DNA of 45,280 nucleotides, from positions 1 to 45,280 of the forward strand of contig NZ_JBGUBC010000022.1 of the NCBI RefSeq assembly GCF_041821145.1, read 5' to 3'. Source of the stretch: Halopenitus sp041821145. GTDB taxonomy: Archaea; Halobacteriota; Halobacteria; Halobacteriales; Haloferacaceae. The notes beneath the pieces were generated by a model. The model worked only from the letters and a program-made list of their open reading frames with translations, did no database searches and was not told the origin of the DNA. Of the stretch, positions 14,451 to 21,597 are shown in pieces (the stretch's first letter is position 1; every line of letters begins with the position of its first letter). The translations under genes were made by a program, and so were the position numbers.

Positions 14451-15628
14451 GAGGCGAGACTCGGAGGTACTTTCTTTCGAATGTTCTCCGCGCCGTTCAC
14501 ATCTGCATTCGCCACTGTACCGCAGTTATCGCACACATACAGCCCCCGTTCAACACGGTTCGCGTCACTCGTTCGTCCACAGCACGAGCACGACTTGGAC
14601 GTCTCCTCCTCAGACACTTCTTCGACACTGATACCCTCCATCTCGGCCTTGTAGGTTAACAGGTCTGTGAACCGGTCGAATGCCCACGAGTGAAGGTCAA
14701 GGTTCCCGTGTTTCCCCCAGTCCTTCGACTCGCTGTTCTCCTCATCCTCACGAATACCGGAGAGATCGCCAATCATGATTGTTCCAACATCGTCGTCCAC
14801 ACACCGCTGAACGATATGTTTTGAGAGCGTATGGAAATAGTGGGCACGGCGAGCCGACTTTGTCTGGTTCAAGCGGGCCGCTTGCTCCGAGTTTGAATCA
14901 TCACACTCGGCGATCCGCTTGCTGAAGTAGTAGTCGTCCTCCTTCAGGCAGTTGAGTGGGTAAAGTTCGGCGTGGCCGCCCTCGTATGCGAGTGCGGCGA
15001 AGTTAGTGATGCCGAGATCAACGCCCACGGTCTTCTTACCGGGGGCTTCGGACACGTCGATTTCGACCTTGCACACGAAGTGCAGCTCCCACCCATCACC
15101 CGTCCAACCAGCTCGCACTTGTTGGACGCTCTCTACGGCAGAGAGATCAACATCGGGGCGAGTCTGGTATTCACAAAGGGTGAAATCTGACCAGTACTTC
15201 TTCAGATTCGAGCCTTTGGAGAGCCGGACTCGATTATACTTGGTGTCGAGTTTGAAGCCAGCGGCTTTGAACGTCACCGTCGAACGCGGATGTTCATCGC
15301 CGTGTTTGCGGTAGCCGGGCGGGTTCGCTCTCATATCTCCGTTGCGTCGTTTGCCGTACCAGCCGTTGAACGCTTCAGCGAGTTCTTGAAGGACTCGCTG
15401 ACTTGACTGCGAATGCAGGTCATCATAGCGTTCGTGGTTCTTGAGGTAGGCGGTGAGTTCGTCGTGATTTGGAATATGGTCGATTTTATCCCAGATTCGA
15501 CTGCATGTCCACCGGCCGACGTTCCAGAGTTTTGAGGCTGCGAACCCGAGGGCGTCAAGGTCGTCTTGCACCCGCGACTGATTCCGAATGGAAGCAGTGT
15601 AGGTGCGTGTGACGACCTGTTTTGCCAT
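14348..15628 (-). CDS. tnpB: TnpB-family RNA-guided nuclease (IS1341-type OrfB)
   Basis: The protein is 426 residues. The N-terminal half carries the TnpB wedge/REC-like region. The split RuvC domain has Asp204 in GVDLGITNFA, the RuvC-II segment IMIGDLSGIRE (285-294), a zinc ribbon with C347-x2-C350 and C366-x2-C369, and Asp376 in NADVNGAENI. In well-studied TnpB proteins the RuvC-II segment has Glu before Asp-Leu; here that place is Gly287, with Glu294 seven residues later as a possible substitute. The frame is intact from ATG to stop, so the protein could be made. It lies between two native promoters and reads toward the TrkA-like gene. Confidence 0.93.
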   Translation of the reverse strand: MAKQVVTRTYTASIRNQSRVQDDLDALGFAASKLWNVGRWTCSRIWDKIDHIPNHDELTAYLKNHERYDDLHSQSSQRVLQELAEAFNGWYGKRRNGDMRANPPGYRKHGDEHPRSTVTFKAAGFKLDTKYNRVRLSKGSNLKKYWSDFTLCEYQTRPDVDLSAVESVQQVRAGWTGDGWELHFVCKVEIDVSEAPGKKTVGVDLGITNFAALAYEGGHAELYPLNCLKEDDYYFSKRIAECDDSNSEQAARLNQTKSARRAHYFHTLSKHIVQRCVDDDVGTIMIGDLSGIREDEENSESKDWGKHGNLDLHSWAFDRFTDLLTYKAEMEGISVEEVSEEETSKSCSCCGRTSDANRVERGLYVCDNCGTVANADVNGAENIRKKVPPSLASDRGDRSNGWLAQPSTFLFDKETGVFAPQERVSS

Positions 15629-15731
15629 ATGTAACCTATGTAGACAATTTTACTTGAAGGTGGGGATTCCAGCGTGGAATATCCAGTTGGGACATCGAAC
15701 GCTGTGTTGTGAAGGGTTATGTCGGATTCAT

Positions 15732-15752
15732 CCCCGCCCTAAAGGGACGGGG
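15732..15752. repeat. Left-end hairpin of the TnpB element
   Basis: On the minus strand CCCCG, a bulged T, CCC, the loop TTTA, then GGGCGGGG form an 8-bp stem. AAAG lies directly 5' of it. The adjoining minus-strand sequence GTTCAAGGAGAAAGCCCCG is one I recall at ends of haloarchaeal IS200/IS605 elements. Confidence 0.8.
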
Positions 15753-15771
15753 CTTTCTCCTTGAACTCCCG

Positions 15772-15813
15772 GTAAGGGCGAAGGTTTTTGCAGTCCATGG
15801 TGTATGGTAACAT
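15772..15813 (+). promoter_or_regulatory. Promoter of the second RAM gene, with the other half of the split palindrome
   Basis: AAGGTTTTTG at 15781-15790 is a box A-like element centred about 28 nt before the ATG at 15814, giving a leaderless start. GTAAGG at 15772-15777 is the partner of CCTTAC at 14278-14283. The transposon left tip (15771) is 9 bp from the box A. Confidence 0.55.
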
Positions 15814-16050
15814 ATGGTGCGAGCATACGTGCTTCTCAAAGCGGAGGTGGGAGAGGCCGCCACTCTCGCGGAGACGAGCCGATCGATCGACGCGGTGGAG
15901 ACGGCACACGTCATTGCCGGGGATTGGGACGTGATCGTCGAGATCGAGGCCCCCGAGGTCTACGACGTTCTCTCGACGACGGCGACAGAGATGCAGGACC
16001 TCTCGAACGTCCTCGACACCAAGACGTACGTCTCGATCGACGAGGAGTGA
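15814..16050 (+). CDS. Second stand-alone Lrp/AsnC-type ligand-binding (RAM) domain protein
   Basis: The protein is 78 residues and again a bare RAM domain: MVRAYVLLKAEVGEAATLAETSRSIDAVE, then HVIAGDWDVIVEIEAPEVYDV, then VLDTKTYVSIDEE. It aligns by eye along its full length with the product at 13322-13555 but is clearly diverged (for example AGDWDVIVEI against AGDVDFIVRL). Without the TnpB element this gene would stand about 83 bp from, and divergent to, the TrkA/RAM operon. It probably senses a small ligand, perhaps in the same system. Confidence 0.9.
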   Translation: MVRAYVLLKAEVGEAATLAETSRSIDAVETAHVIAGDWDVIVEIEAPEVYDVLSTTATEMQDLSNVLDTKTYVSIDEE

Positions 16051-16141
16051 ACGTTCCACATGGCAGGAACGACGGCCCGATCCGGTTGGTCGTCGTTGTG
16101 GTTGCCGCCCGAGCCGATAGACGAAAAAGCCCGCGGCCGCT

Positions 16142-16471
16142 ATGTCCGATATGGCCTCGATCGTCGGCGTGCTCGCCTTTCTCGTGGTGTTGGGGATCCA
16201 CACGCTTCTGGCGGCGGTGATAACTCGATATCTCCGATTGCGCCTTTCGACCATTTGGGGAACCGCGATCTACGTCGCGTTTCTCGTTCCGGTCGTCCTT
16301 TTGATCTCGACGCTCGTGTTCAGCGGTCCGTTGGGGATCGGCGTGGATCTGGGGACGCCGACGGCCGTTCTCGCGGTGATGATCCTGCTTCCGGGCACGC
16401 TCGGGGTGGCGATCGACGTTCTTTACGTCGAACATCCCGACGAGTACGACCTTCCCGAACCGACCGAGTGA
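16142..16471 (+). CDS. Small membrane protein, three transmembrane segments
   Basis: The protein is 109 residues from the ATG at 16142; the next in-frame ATG (MASIVG) is three codons later. Hydrophobic helices lie at about residues 5-30, 40-63 and 72-95, and the C-terminus is acidic and polar (HPDEYDLPEPTE). I do not recognise the family with certainty. It ends 11 bp before the 3' end of tmk, which is convergent. Confidence 0.7.
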   Translation: MSDMASIVGVLAFLVVLGIHTLLAAVITRYLRLRLSTIWGTAIYVAFLVPVVLLISTLVFSGPLGIGVDLGTPTAVLAVMILLPGTLGVAIDVLYVEHPDEYDLPEPTE

Positions 16472-16481
16472 TACGGCCGGT

Positions 16482-17075
16482 TCACTCCCCGGCGTGGAGC
16501 CGATCGTCGATCGTCGACTCCACGCGTTCGAGGACGATTTCGGGCGATCGCGTGGCGTCGATGCGGACGAATCGATCGGGGTGATCCTCCATCAGTCGTT
16601 CGTAGTTCGCCCGGACTTCGGAGAGATATTCTCGCCGCTCGAACTTGTTCGTCGAACCGGAACGCGCCGCCGCGCGCTCGGCATCGAGATCGAGATAGAT
16701 CGTGAGATCGGGGACGCGAGTGAACGGCTCGTGGATCGATCGAACGTACTCCATCGGTCGGTCGATCCGGGTTTCACGGAGCGTCGCGCCTTGATAGGCG
16801 TATCGCGAGTCGCTGTAGCGATCCGAGACCACGAGTCGCCCGTCATCGAGCGCCGGTTCGATCGTCTCGGAGAGGTGGTTCGCGTGGTCTGCGGTGTACA
16901 AGAAGAGCTCCGCGATCGGATCGGCGTCGTCATCTCCGATCGATCGGTAGACCGCGTCACCGTACCACGAGTCCGTCGGCTCGCGGGTGAACACCGCGTC
17001 GGGATACGACGGCTGGAGGGCCTCCCAGACGGTGGTCTTTCCGCTCCCGTCGAGTCCCTCAAGGGTAACGAGCAT
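16482..17075 (-). CDS. tmk: Thymidylate kinase
   Basis: The protein is 197 residues. The P-loop GLDGSGKTT is at 7-15, the TMP-binding TREPT follows, the DR(Y/F) motif is VVSDRYSDSRYAYQGA, and later come DLTIYLDLDAERAAAR and the LID-like region GSTNKFERREYLSEVR. It phosphorylates dTMP to dTDP with ATP, an essential step of dTTP synthesis. A GGGAGG lies 2 nt before the ATG, too close to act as a normal ribosome site. The gene is divergent from the SDR gene across an 80-bp gap. Confidence 0.96.
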   Translation of the reverse strand: MLVTLEGLDGSGKTTVWEALQPSYPDAVFTREPTDSWYGDAVYRSIGDDDADPIAELFLYTADHANHLSETIEPALDDGRLVVSDRYSDSRYAYQGATLRETRIDRPMEYVRSIHEPFTRVPDLTIYLDLDAERAAARSGSTNKFERREYLSEVRANYERLMEDHPDRFVRIDATRSPEIVLERVESTIDDRLHAGE

Positions 17076-17155
17076 GCCTCCCGCTGGGCAGCGCAGTCAC
17101 ATAATCGAACTGGATCTCGCGGTAGTTTTAGGTGGATTCTGCCCCAATGGTCGCT

Positions 17156-18073
17156 ATGGAAATCCTCGTAGCCGGCGGGACGGGATTCATCGGATCGTAT
17201 TTGTGCCGTGAACTCGCCGACCGGGGCCACGAAATAACTGCACTTTCACGTTCGCCGGACGACGCTTTCGAGGACGTGGAATCGGTCGAGACCGTGGTCG
17301 GGGACGTTACCGCCTTCGACTCCATCGTGAATACGTTCGACGGTCACGACGCCGTCGTGAATCTCGTCGCGCTCTCGCCGCTTTTCGAACCCTCGGGGGG
17401 GAACGAGCTCCACGATACGGTCCACCGCGGCGGGACGGAGAACCTGGTTGCCGCCGCCGAGGACGGCGACATCGACCGCTTTCTCCAGTTGAGTGCGCTC
17501 GGTGCGGACCCGAACGGGGAGACGCATTACATTCGCGCGAAGGGACGTGCAGAGCGAATCGTTCGCCAGGGGGACGTCGCCGAGACGATCGTCCGTCCCT
17601 CCGTGGTTTTCGGCGAAGGCGGTGAGTTCGTCGAGTTCACGAAGCGGCTGAAGTCGTGGTTCGCTCCCGCCCTTCCGATCTACCCGCTTCCCGGCGGCGG
17701 TCGTCAAACCCGGTTCCAGCCCATCCACGTCGCTGATCTCGTTGACATCCTCGCGACGGCCATCGAGGACCCTGATCACGCCGGCGAGACCTACGAGCTT
17801 GGCGGTCCCGAGACGCTCACGCTCCGGGAGGTCACGGAACTCGTCTACGCGGCCGAGGGACGAAACATCCGCATCGTCCCGCTCCCGATGCCGCTCGCGA
17901 AGATCGGCCTCACCGGGTTGAGCGTGATACCCGGGTTCCCGATGGGACCCGATCAGTATCGATCGTTGACCTTCGATAACACGACGGACGAAAACGACAT
18001 CGACGCCTTCGGCATCTCCGAGGACGAACTCACGACCTTCGAGGAATACCTGACTCGTTCGGTGGACGCCTAG
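17156..18073 (+). CDS. NAD(P)-binding SDR-type protein (NDUFA9-like atypical SDR)
   Basis: The protein is 305 residues. The Rossmann motif is LVAGGTGFIGSYL (4-16), followed by GDVTAFDSI, VVNLVAL, and YIRAK, a YxxxK-type pair, then VRPSVVFGEGGEFVEF and a C-terminal substrate/cap region with YELGGPETLTLREVTELV. This is the layout of archaeal complex I NDUFA9-like or NmrA-related extended SDR proteins. The natural substrate is unknown; the halophile members are usually annotated by homology only. A box A (GTTTTAGG) lies about 26-33 nt upstream of the chosen ATG. Its TAG stop is the first triplet of a tandem repeat. Confidence 0.88.
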   Translation: MEILVAGGTGFIGSYLCRELADRGHEITALSRSPDDAFEDVESVETVVGDVTAFDSIVNTFDGHDAVVNLVALSPLFEPSGGNELHDTVHRGGTENLVAAAEDGDIDRFLQLSALGADPNGETHYIRAKGRAERIVRQGDVAETIVRPSVVFGEGGEFVEFTKRLKSWFAPALPIYPLPGGGRQTRFQPIHVADLVDILATAIEDPDHAGETYELGGPETLTLREVTELVYAAEGRNIRIVPLPMPLAKIGLTGLSVIPGFPMGPDQYRSLTFDNTTDENDIDAFGISEDELTTFEEYLTRSVDA

Positions 18074-18154
18074 GCTTCGGCTCATGGGATCGATTCTTTA
18101 GGCTTCGGCTCACGGGATCGATTCTTTAGGCTTCGGCTCACGGGATCGATCCTT
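18071..18154. repeat. Three head-to-tail copies of a 28-bp repeat
   Basis: Copies are at 18071-18098, 18099-18126 and 18127-18154. Each starts TAGGCTTCGGCTCA and ends GGGATCGATTCTT; copy 1 differs by one base (T for C at position 15) and copy 3 by one base near its end. The first copy begins at the TAG stop codon of the preceding gene. Each unit ends in a short T-rich run, so the array may act as a terminator. It is not a CRISPR, since there are no spacers. Confidence 0.95.
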
Positions 18155-18419
18155 CCCGCATCGCGCGCGCGCGTCAGACAACTATCGGGTCGATCGGTCC
18201 CCAAGTGGCGCGTGTGACGTGATACCATCCTCCAGATATACCTCCAACGTCGACGGGCGGACGGGAGACGATCGACGCAACGGTCGAGTTCATCGTCCAG
18301 GAACGACTCGCAGTCGGCCGATTTCCCGTTCGCAATCGCGATTCGGACGATCTCACCCATCACAAGGCTTATATTCACCATGGTACTGTTCTTTTTTCAA
18401 ACACCGACTGGGGGATTCC
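18155..18419. other. Intergenic region with cetZ1 promoter
   Basis: After the tandem repeat comes an alternating CG run (18162-18173). A strong box A, CTTATATT, lies at about 18368-18375, giving a 5' leader of about 20-25 nt that includes a T-run and GGGGGA just before the ATG. On the minus strand there are two overlapping short frames (18082-18381 and 18174-18356) without good support. No RNA gene was recognised. Confidence 0.5.
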
Positions 18420-19598
18420 ATGAAATTGGCAATGATCGGCTTCGGACAAGCGGGGGGAAAGGTCGTCGACAAGTTTCTCGAGTACGACAAACGGACCGGT
18501 TCCGAGATCGTCAAGGCCGCGGCCGCGGTGAATACGGCAAAGGCTGACCTGATGGGTCTCGAACACGTTTCCGAGGAACAGCGGGTGCTCATCGGGCAAT
18601 CCCGAGTCAAGGGCCACGGCGTCGGCGCGGACAACGAACTCGGCGCGGAGATCGCCGAGGAGGACATCGACGAGGTTCAGGGAGCGATCGATTCGATTCC
18701 CGTCCACGAAGTGGACGCGTTCCTCGTCGTCGCTGGACTCGGCGGCGGAACGGGGTCCGGCGGCGCGCCGGTGCTCGCGAAACACCTCAAGCGTATTTAC
18801 ACCGAACCGGTCTACGGGATCGGGATCCTGCCCGGGAGCGACGAGGGCGGGATCTACACGCTGAATGCGGCGCGGTCGTTCCAGACCTTCGTCCGCGAAG
18901 TGGACAACCTCCTGGTCTTCGACAACGACGCCTGGCGAAAGACCGGCGAGTCAGTTCAGGGCGGCTACGAGCAGATCAACGAGGAGATCGTCCGCCGGTT
19001 CGGCATCCTCTTTGGGGCCGGAGAGGTTCAGCCGGGCCAAGAGGTCGCAGAAAGCGTCGTCGACTCCTCGGAGATCATCAACACGCTCGCGGGCGGCGGC
19101 GTCTCGACGGTCGGCTATGCCGAAGAGGAGGTCGAGGAAACGAGCTCGGGCGGGCTCCTCTCTCGGCTCCGCGGCGAGGAGGGAGCGGATGAACTGGACA
19201 CCGCCCACACGACCAACCGCATCACGAGTTTGGTCCGGAAGGCCGCACTCGGCCGGTTGACGCTCCCCTGTGATATCGAGGGCGCAGAACGAGCGCTACT
19301 CGTGCTTGCCGGACCGCCGGAGTACCTCAACCGCAAGGGAATAGAACGCGGCCGCAAATGGCTCGAGGAGCAGACCGGATCGATGGAAGTCCGCGGTGGC
19401 GATTACCCCTACCAGGGCTCCGGTTTCGTCGCCTCCGTGATCCTGCTTGCGGGCGTCACGAACGTCCCGCGCATCAAGGAACTCCAGCAAGTCGCCATCG
19501 AGGCCCAGGACAACCTCGCAGAGATCCGCGAGGAAAGCGAGGAGAACCTCGAGGAACTCGTCGACGACGGCCAGGACGAACTCGAATCGCTGTTTTGA
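18420..19598 (+). CDS. cetZ1: CetZ1-type tubulin-superfamily cytoskeletal GTPase
   Basis: The protein is 392 residues from the ATG at 18420. It opens MKLAMIGFGQAGGKVVDKFLEYD, with the tubulin signature GGGTGSG at 108-114, then PGSDEGGIYTLNAARSFQTF, DNLLVFDNDAWRKTGESV, and a final DDGQDELESLF tail. These match CetZ1 as I remember it from Haloferax almost phrase by phrase. CetZ proteins polymerise with GTP; CetZ1 controls cell shape and rod formation needed for swimming. Unlike FtsZ there is no C-terminal FtsA/SepF-binding peptide. cofC starts 21 bp downstream, so the two may be co-transcribed. Confidence 0.96.
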   Translation: MKLAMIGFGQAGGKVVDKFLEYDKRTGSEIVKAAAAVNTAKADLMGLEHVSEEQRVLIGQSRVKGHGVGADNELGAEIAEEDIDEVQGAIDSIPVHEVDAFLVVAGLGGGTGSGGAPVLAKHLKRIYTEPVYGIGILPGSDEGGIYTLNAARSFQTFVREVDNLLVFDNDAWRKTGESVQGGYEQINEEIVRRFGILFGAGEVQPGQEVAESVVDSSEIINTLAGGGVSTVGYAEEEVEETSSGGLLSRLRGEEGADELDTAHTTNRITSLVRKAALGRLTLPCDIEGAERALLVLAGPPEYLNRKGIERGRKWLEEQTGSMEVRGGDYPYQGSGFVASVILLAGVTNVPRIKELQQVAIEAQDNLAEIREESEENLEELVDDGQDELESLF

Positions 19599-19619
19599 TC
19601 GGTCACCCAGTTTCCAGTG

Positions 19620-20294
19620 ATGGATGTCATCGTTCCGTTCGCCACCCGTAACCCGAAGACTCGTCTTTCCGACGTCCTCGATCGCCGCGAGCGGAACGCG
19701 TTCGCCCGGGCGATGCTCGCGGACGTGTTGGAGGCGATCGATGCCGCCGGCGGGACTCCCCACGTGCTTGCGACGCGACCGCTCGATCGGGACCTCGATA
19801 TCGATCGCGGCTCGTTCCCCCCGATCGACGCCGAGACGATCGTCGACGATCGTGATCTGACGACCGCGGTGAACGCCACACTTGCGGCGTCGTTCGAGGA
19901 ATCAACCGCGTTCGGCCCGCCGCTTGCGGTCGTGATGAGCGACCTGCCGCTTGCGACGCCCACGAGCCTTCGGACGCTTCTTGAGACGAAGGGCGAGGTC
20001 GTTCTGGCACCGGGACGCGCCGGGGGTACAAACGCGATCGTCGTTCGCCACCCGTCGTTTCGGGTCGACTATCACGGGGCGTCGATCCGCGATCATCGAC
20101 GGGCCGCCCGTTCGATCGACGCCGATCTCGTCGAGATAGACTCCCGTCAGTTGGCAAGTGACGTCGACGATCCGGACGACCTCGTCGAGGTGCTCGTCCA
20201 CGGCGACGGGAGATCGCGTGATTGGCTCGTCGACGCCGGGTTCGAACTCGCCGTCGACGATGGGTCCGTCGAGGTCGTCCGCAACGACGGGTGA
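19620..20294 (+). CDS. cofC: 2-phospho-L-lactate guanylyltransferase (CofC)
   Basis: The protein is 224 residues from the ATG at 19620; a GTG directly before it is also possible. The nucleotidyltransferase start MDVIVPFATRNPKTRLSDVLDRRER and the later PLAVVMSDLPLATPTSLRTLL and APGRAGGTNAIVVRHP are typical of archaeal CofC. It activates 2-phospho-L-lactate with GTP to form lactyl-2-diphospho-5'-guanosine, which CofD transfers to Fo in coenzyme F420 synthesis. It lies between cetZ1 and cofG; cofG supplies the deazaflavin half of the same cofactor. Confidence 0.95.
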   Translation: MDVIVPFATRNPKTRLSDVLDRRERNAFARAMLADVLEAIDAAGGTPHVLATRPLDRDLDIDRGSFPPIDAETIVDDRDLTTAVNATLAASFEESTAFGPPLAVVMSDLPLATPTSLRTLLETKGEVVLAPGRAGGTNAIVVRHPSFRVDYHGASIRDHRRAARSIDADLVEIDSRQLASDVDDPDDLVEVLVHGDGRSRDWLVDAGFELAVDDGSVEVVRNDG

Positions 20295-20369
20295 CGACGA
20301 CTTCACGGGTGCGGATGACCGGGCGTTTGGAGTGATACGTTTTTGAGGGTCGACCGACGATGGGGAGGC

Positions 20370-21521
20370 GTGTTCCCCGCGACCGAGCGGTACGACCTCG
20401 ACGTCGAGCCCGACCCCGAGGCGGTCGACCGCCTGCTCTCGGTGACGCCCGCCGACGTCGAGCCGTCCGAGACGCTCACGTTCTCGCGAAACGTCTTCAT
20501 TCCGCTTACCACCGCCTGTCGATACACCTGTACCTACTGTACCTACTACGACGTCCCCGGCGAGGCGAGCCTTCTGTCCCCCGAGGAGGTGCGAAAGCGA
20601 TGTCGGATCGGCGCGGACGCCGGCTGTACGGAGGCGCTTTTTACCTTCGGCGACGCACCCGATGATCGGTATACGGCCATCCACGAGCAGCTTTCGGAGT
20701 GGGGTCACGATTCGATCCTCGGATACCTGCGGGAGGCGTGTACGATCGCCCTCTCGGAGGGACTGTTGCCGCACTCGAATCCCGGTGATCTCGTGGAGTC
20801 GGACTTCGAGCGCCTCCGTGAGGTCAACGCCTCAATGGGCGTGATGATCGAGACGACCGCCGACGTCGACGCCCACGCGGGCACTCGTCGAAAGACCCCG
20901 GGACAGCGACTCAACACGCTTCGGGCGGCCGGTCGTCGAAACGTCCCCTTCACGACCGGCATCCTCGTCGGGATCGGCGAGACGTGGCGTGATCGCGCCG
21001 AAAGCCTGCTTGCGATCCGCGAACTCCACGAGCGACACGGACACGTTCAGGAAGTGATCATTCAGAACGTCGTCGAGAACGAGCGGTCGAATTTCGAGAG
21101 CCCCGACCTCGAATCGATGCGCCGGGTCGTCGCGATGGCGCGAGCGGCGCTCCCCCAGGAGGTGTCGATACAGGTTCCGCCGAACCTCTCGCCGGCCGTC
21201 GATCTCGTCGACTGCGGGATCGACGATCTCGGCGGCGTCTCGCCGGTCACTGATGACTACATCAACCCCGACTACGAGTGGCCGGGACTCGAGGAGCTTC
21301 GTGCCGTGGCCGACGCCGGTGGGATGTCCCTTCACGAGCGGCTCCCCGTTCACGACCGATATCTTCCGGACGGGATCCGCAGATCGGGAGTGGCTCCCGC
21401 GACGTCGCCCCCCGACCGCGAGTGGATCGCAGCGCCGATCCGCGACCGGATCCTGGAGGCGGACGTCCACGGCCGAAGACTCCGTCAAGTCGCTCGACGC
21501 GAGGGACCGCTCGAAGCCTGA
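20370..21521 (+). CDS. cofG: 7,8-didemethyl-8-hydroxy-5-deazariboflavin synthase subunit CofG
   Basis: The protein is 383 residues from a GTG at 20370; a longer reading from a TTG at 20343 is less likely, because the box A-like TACGTTTTT at 20336-20344 would place transcription start close to the GTG. The radical-SAM cluster motif is CRYTCTYC (C50, C54, C57), followed by YYDVPGEASLLSPEEV, ALFTFGDAPDDRY, MIETTADVDAHAG, and VPPNLSPAVDLVDCGIDDLGGVSPVTDDY. With CofH it makes Fo, the chromophore of F420, from tyrosine and an intermediate of riboflavin synthesis. cofH is not in the window. Confidence 0.95.
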   Translation: MFPATERYDLDVEPDPEAVDRLLSVTPADVEPSETLTFSRNVFIPLTTACRYTCTYCTYYDVPGEASLLSPEEVRKRCRIGADAGCTEALFTFGDAPDDRYTAIHEQLSEWGHDSILGYLREACTIALSEGLLPHSNPGDLVESDFERLREVNASMGVMIETTADVDAHAGTRRKTPGQRLNTLRAAGRRNVPFTTGILVGIGETWRDRAESLLAIRELHERHGHVQEVIIQNVVENERSNFESPDLESMRRVVAMARAALPQEVSIQVPPNLSPAVDLVDCGIDDLGGVSPVTDDYINPDYEWPGLEELRAVADAGGMSLHERLPVHDRYLPDGIRRSGVAPATSPPDREWIAAPIRDRILEADVHGRRLRQVARREGPLEA

Positions 21522-21597
21522 CGGGCCGTCGCGACGCTCGTCGTCACCGATACGTCTGCCAGTACTTTCTTTATAAACGCGTCCGAACCGATCCTCC

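Larger units (their letters stand above)
14289..15771 (-). mobile_element. IS200/IS605-family element carrying only tnpB, with IS608-like ends
   Basis: The ends follow the published IS608 logic. Left end (minus strand): TTAC target flank at 15775-15772, then a 15-nt linker, then AAAG guide (15756-15753) directly before a hairpin (15752-15732). Right end: GAAT guide (14322-14319) directly before an 8-bp hairpin with loop TTCA (14318-14299), a 6-nt linker, then the terminal TCAA (14292-14289). In IS608 AAAG recognises TTAC and GAAT recognises TCAA. No tnpA is present, so movement would need a transposase in trans. The sequence CGGGAGT occurs both just inside the left tip and just outside the right tip, which leaves a slight boundary ambiguity. 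Confidence 0.85.

Noticed and set aside
15700..15775. A separate solo right-end remnant of a different TnpB element
   Set aside because: The hairpin, AAAG and TTAC fit the left end of the tnpB element present, so a second element is not needed.
15739..16254. A 171-codon minus-strand frame ending in the transposon left end
   Set aside because: It is antisense to the second RAM gene and ends in transposon end sequence; there is no promoter or domain.
18071..18154. CRISPR array
   Set aside because: The 28-bp units are directly adjacent with no spacers, and no cas gene is present.
18162..18173. Alternating CG run as a functional Z-DNA element
   Set aside because: The run is only 12 bp and such runs are expected in a GC-rich genome.
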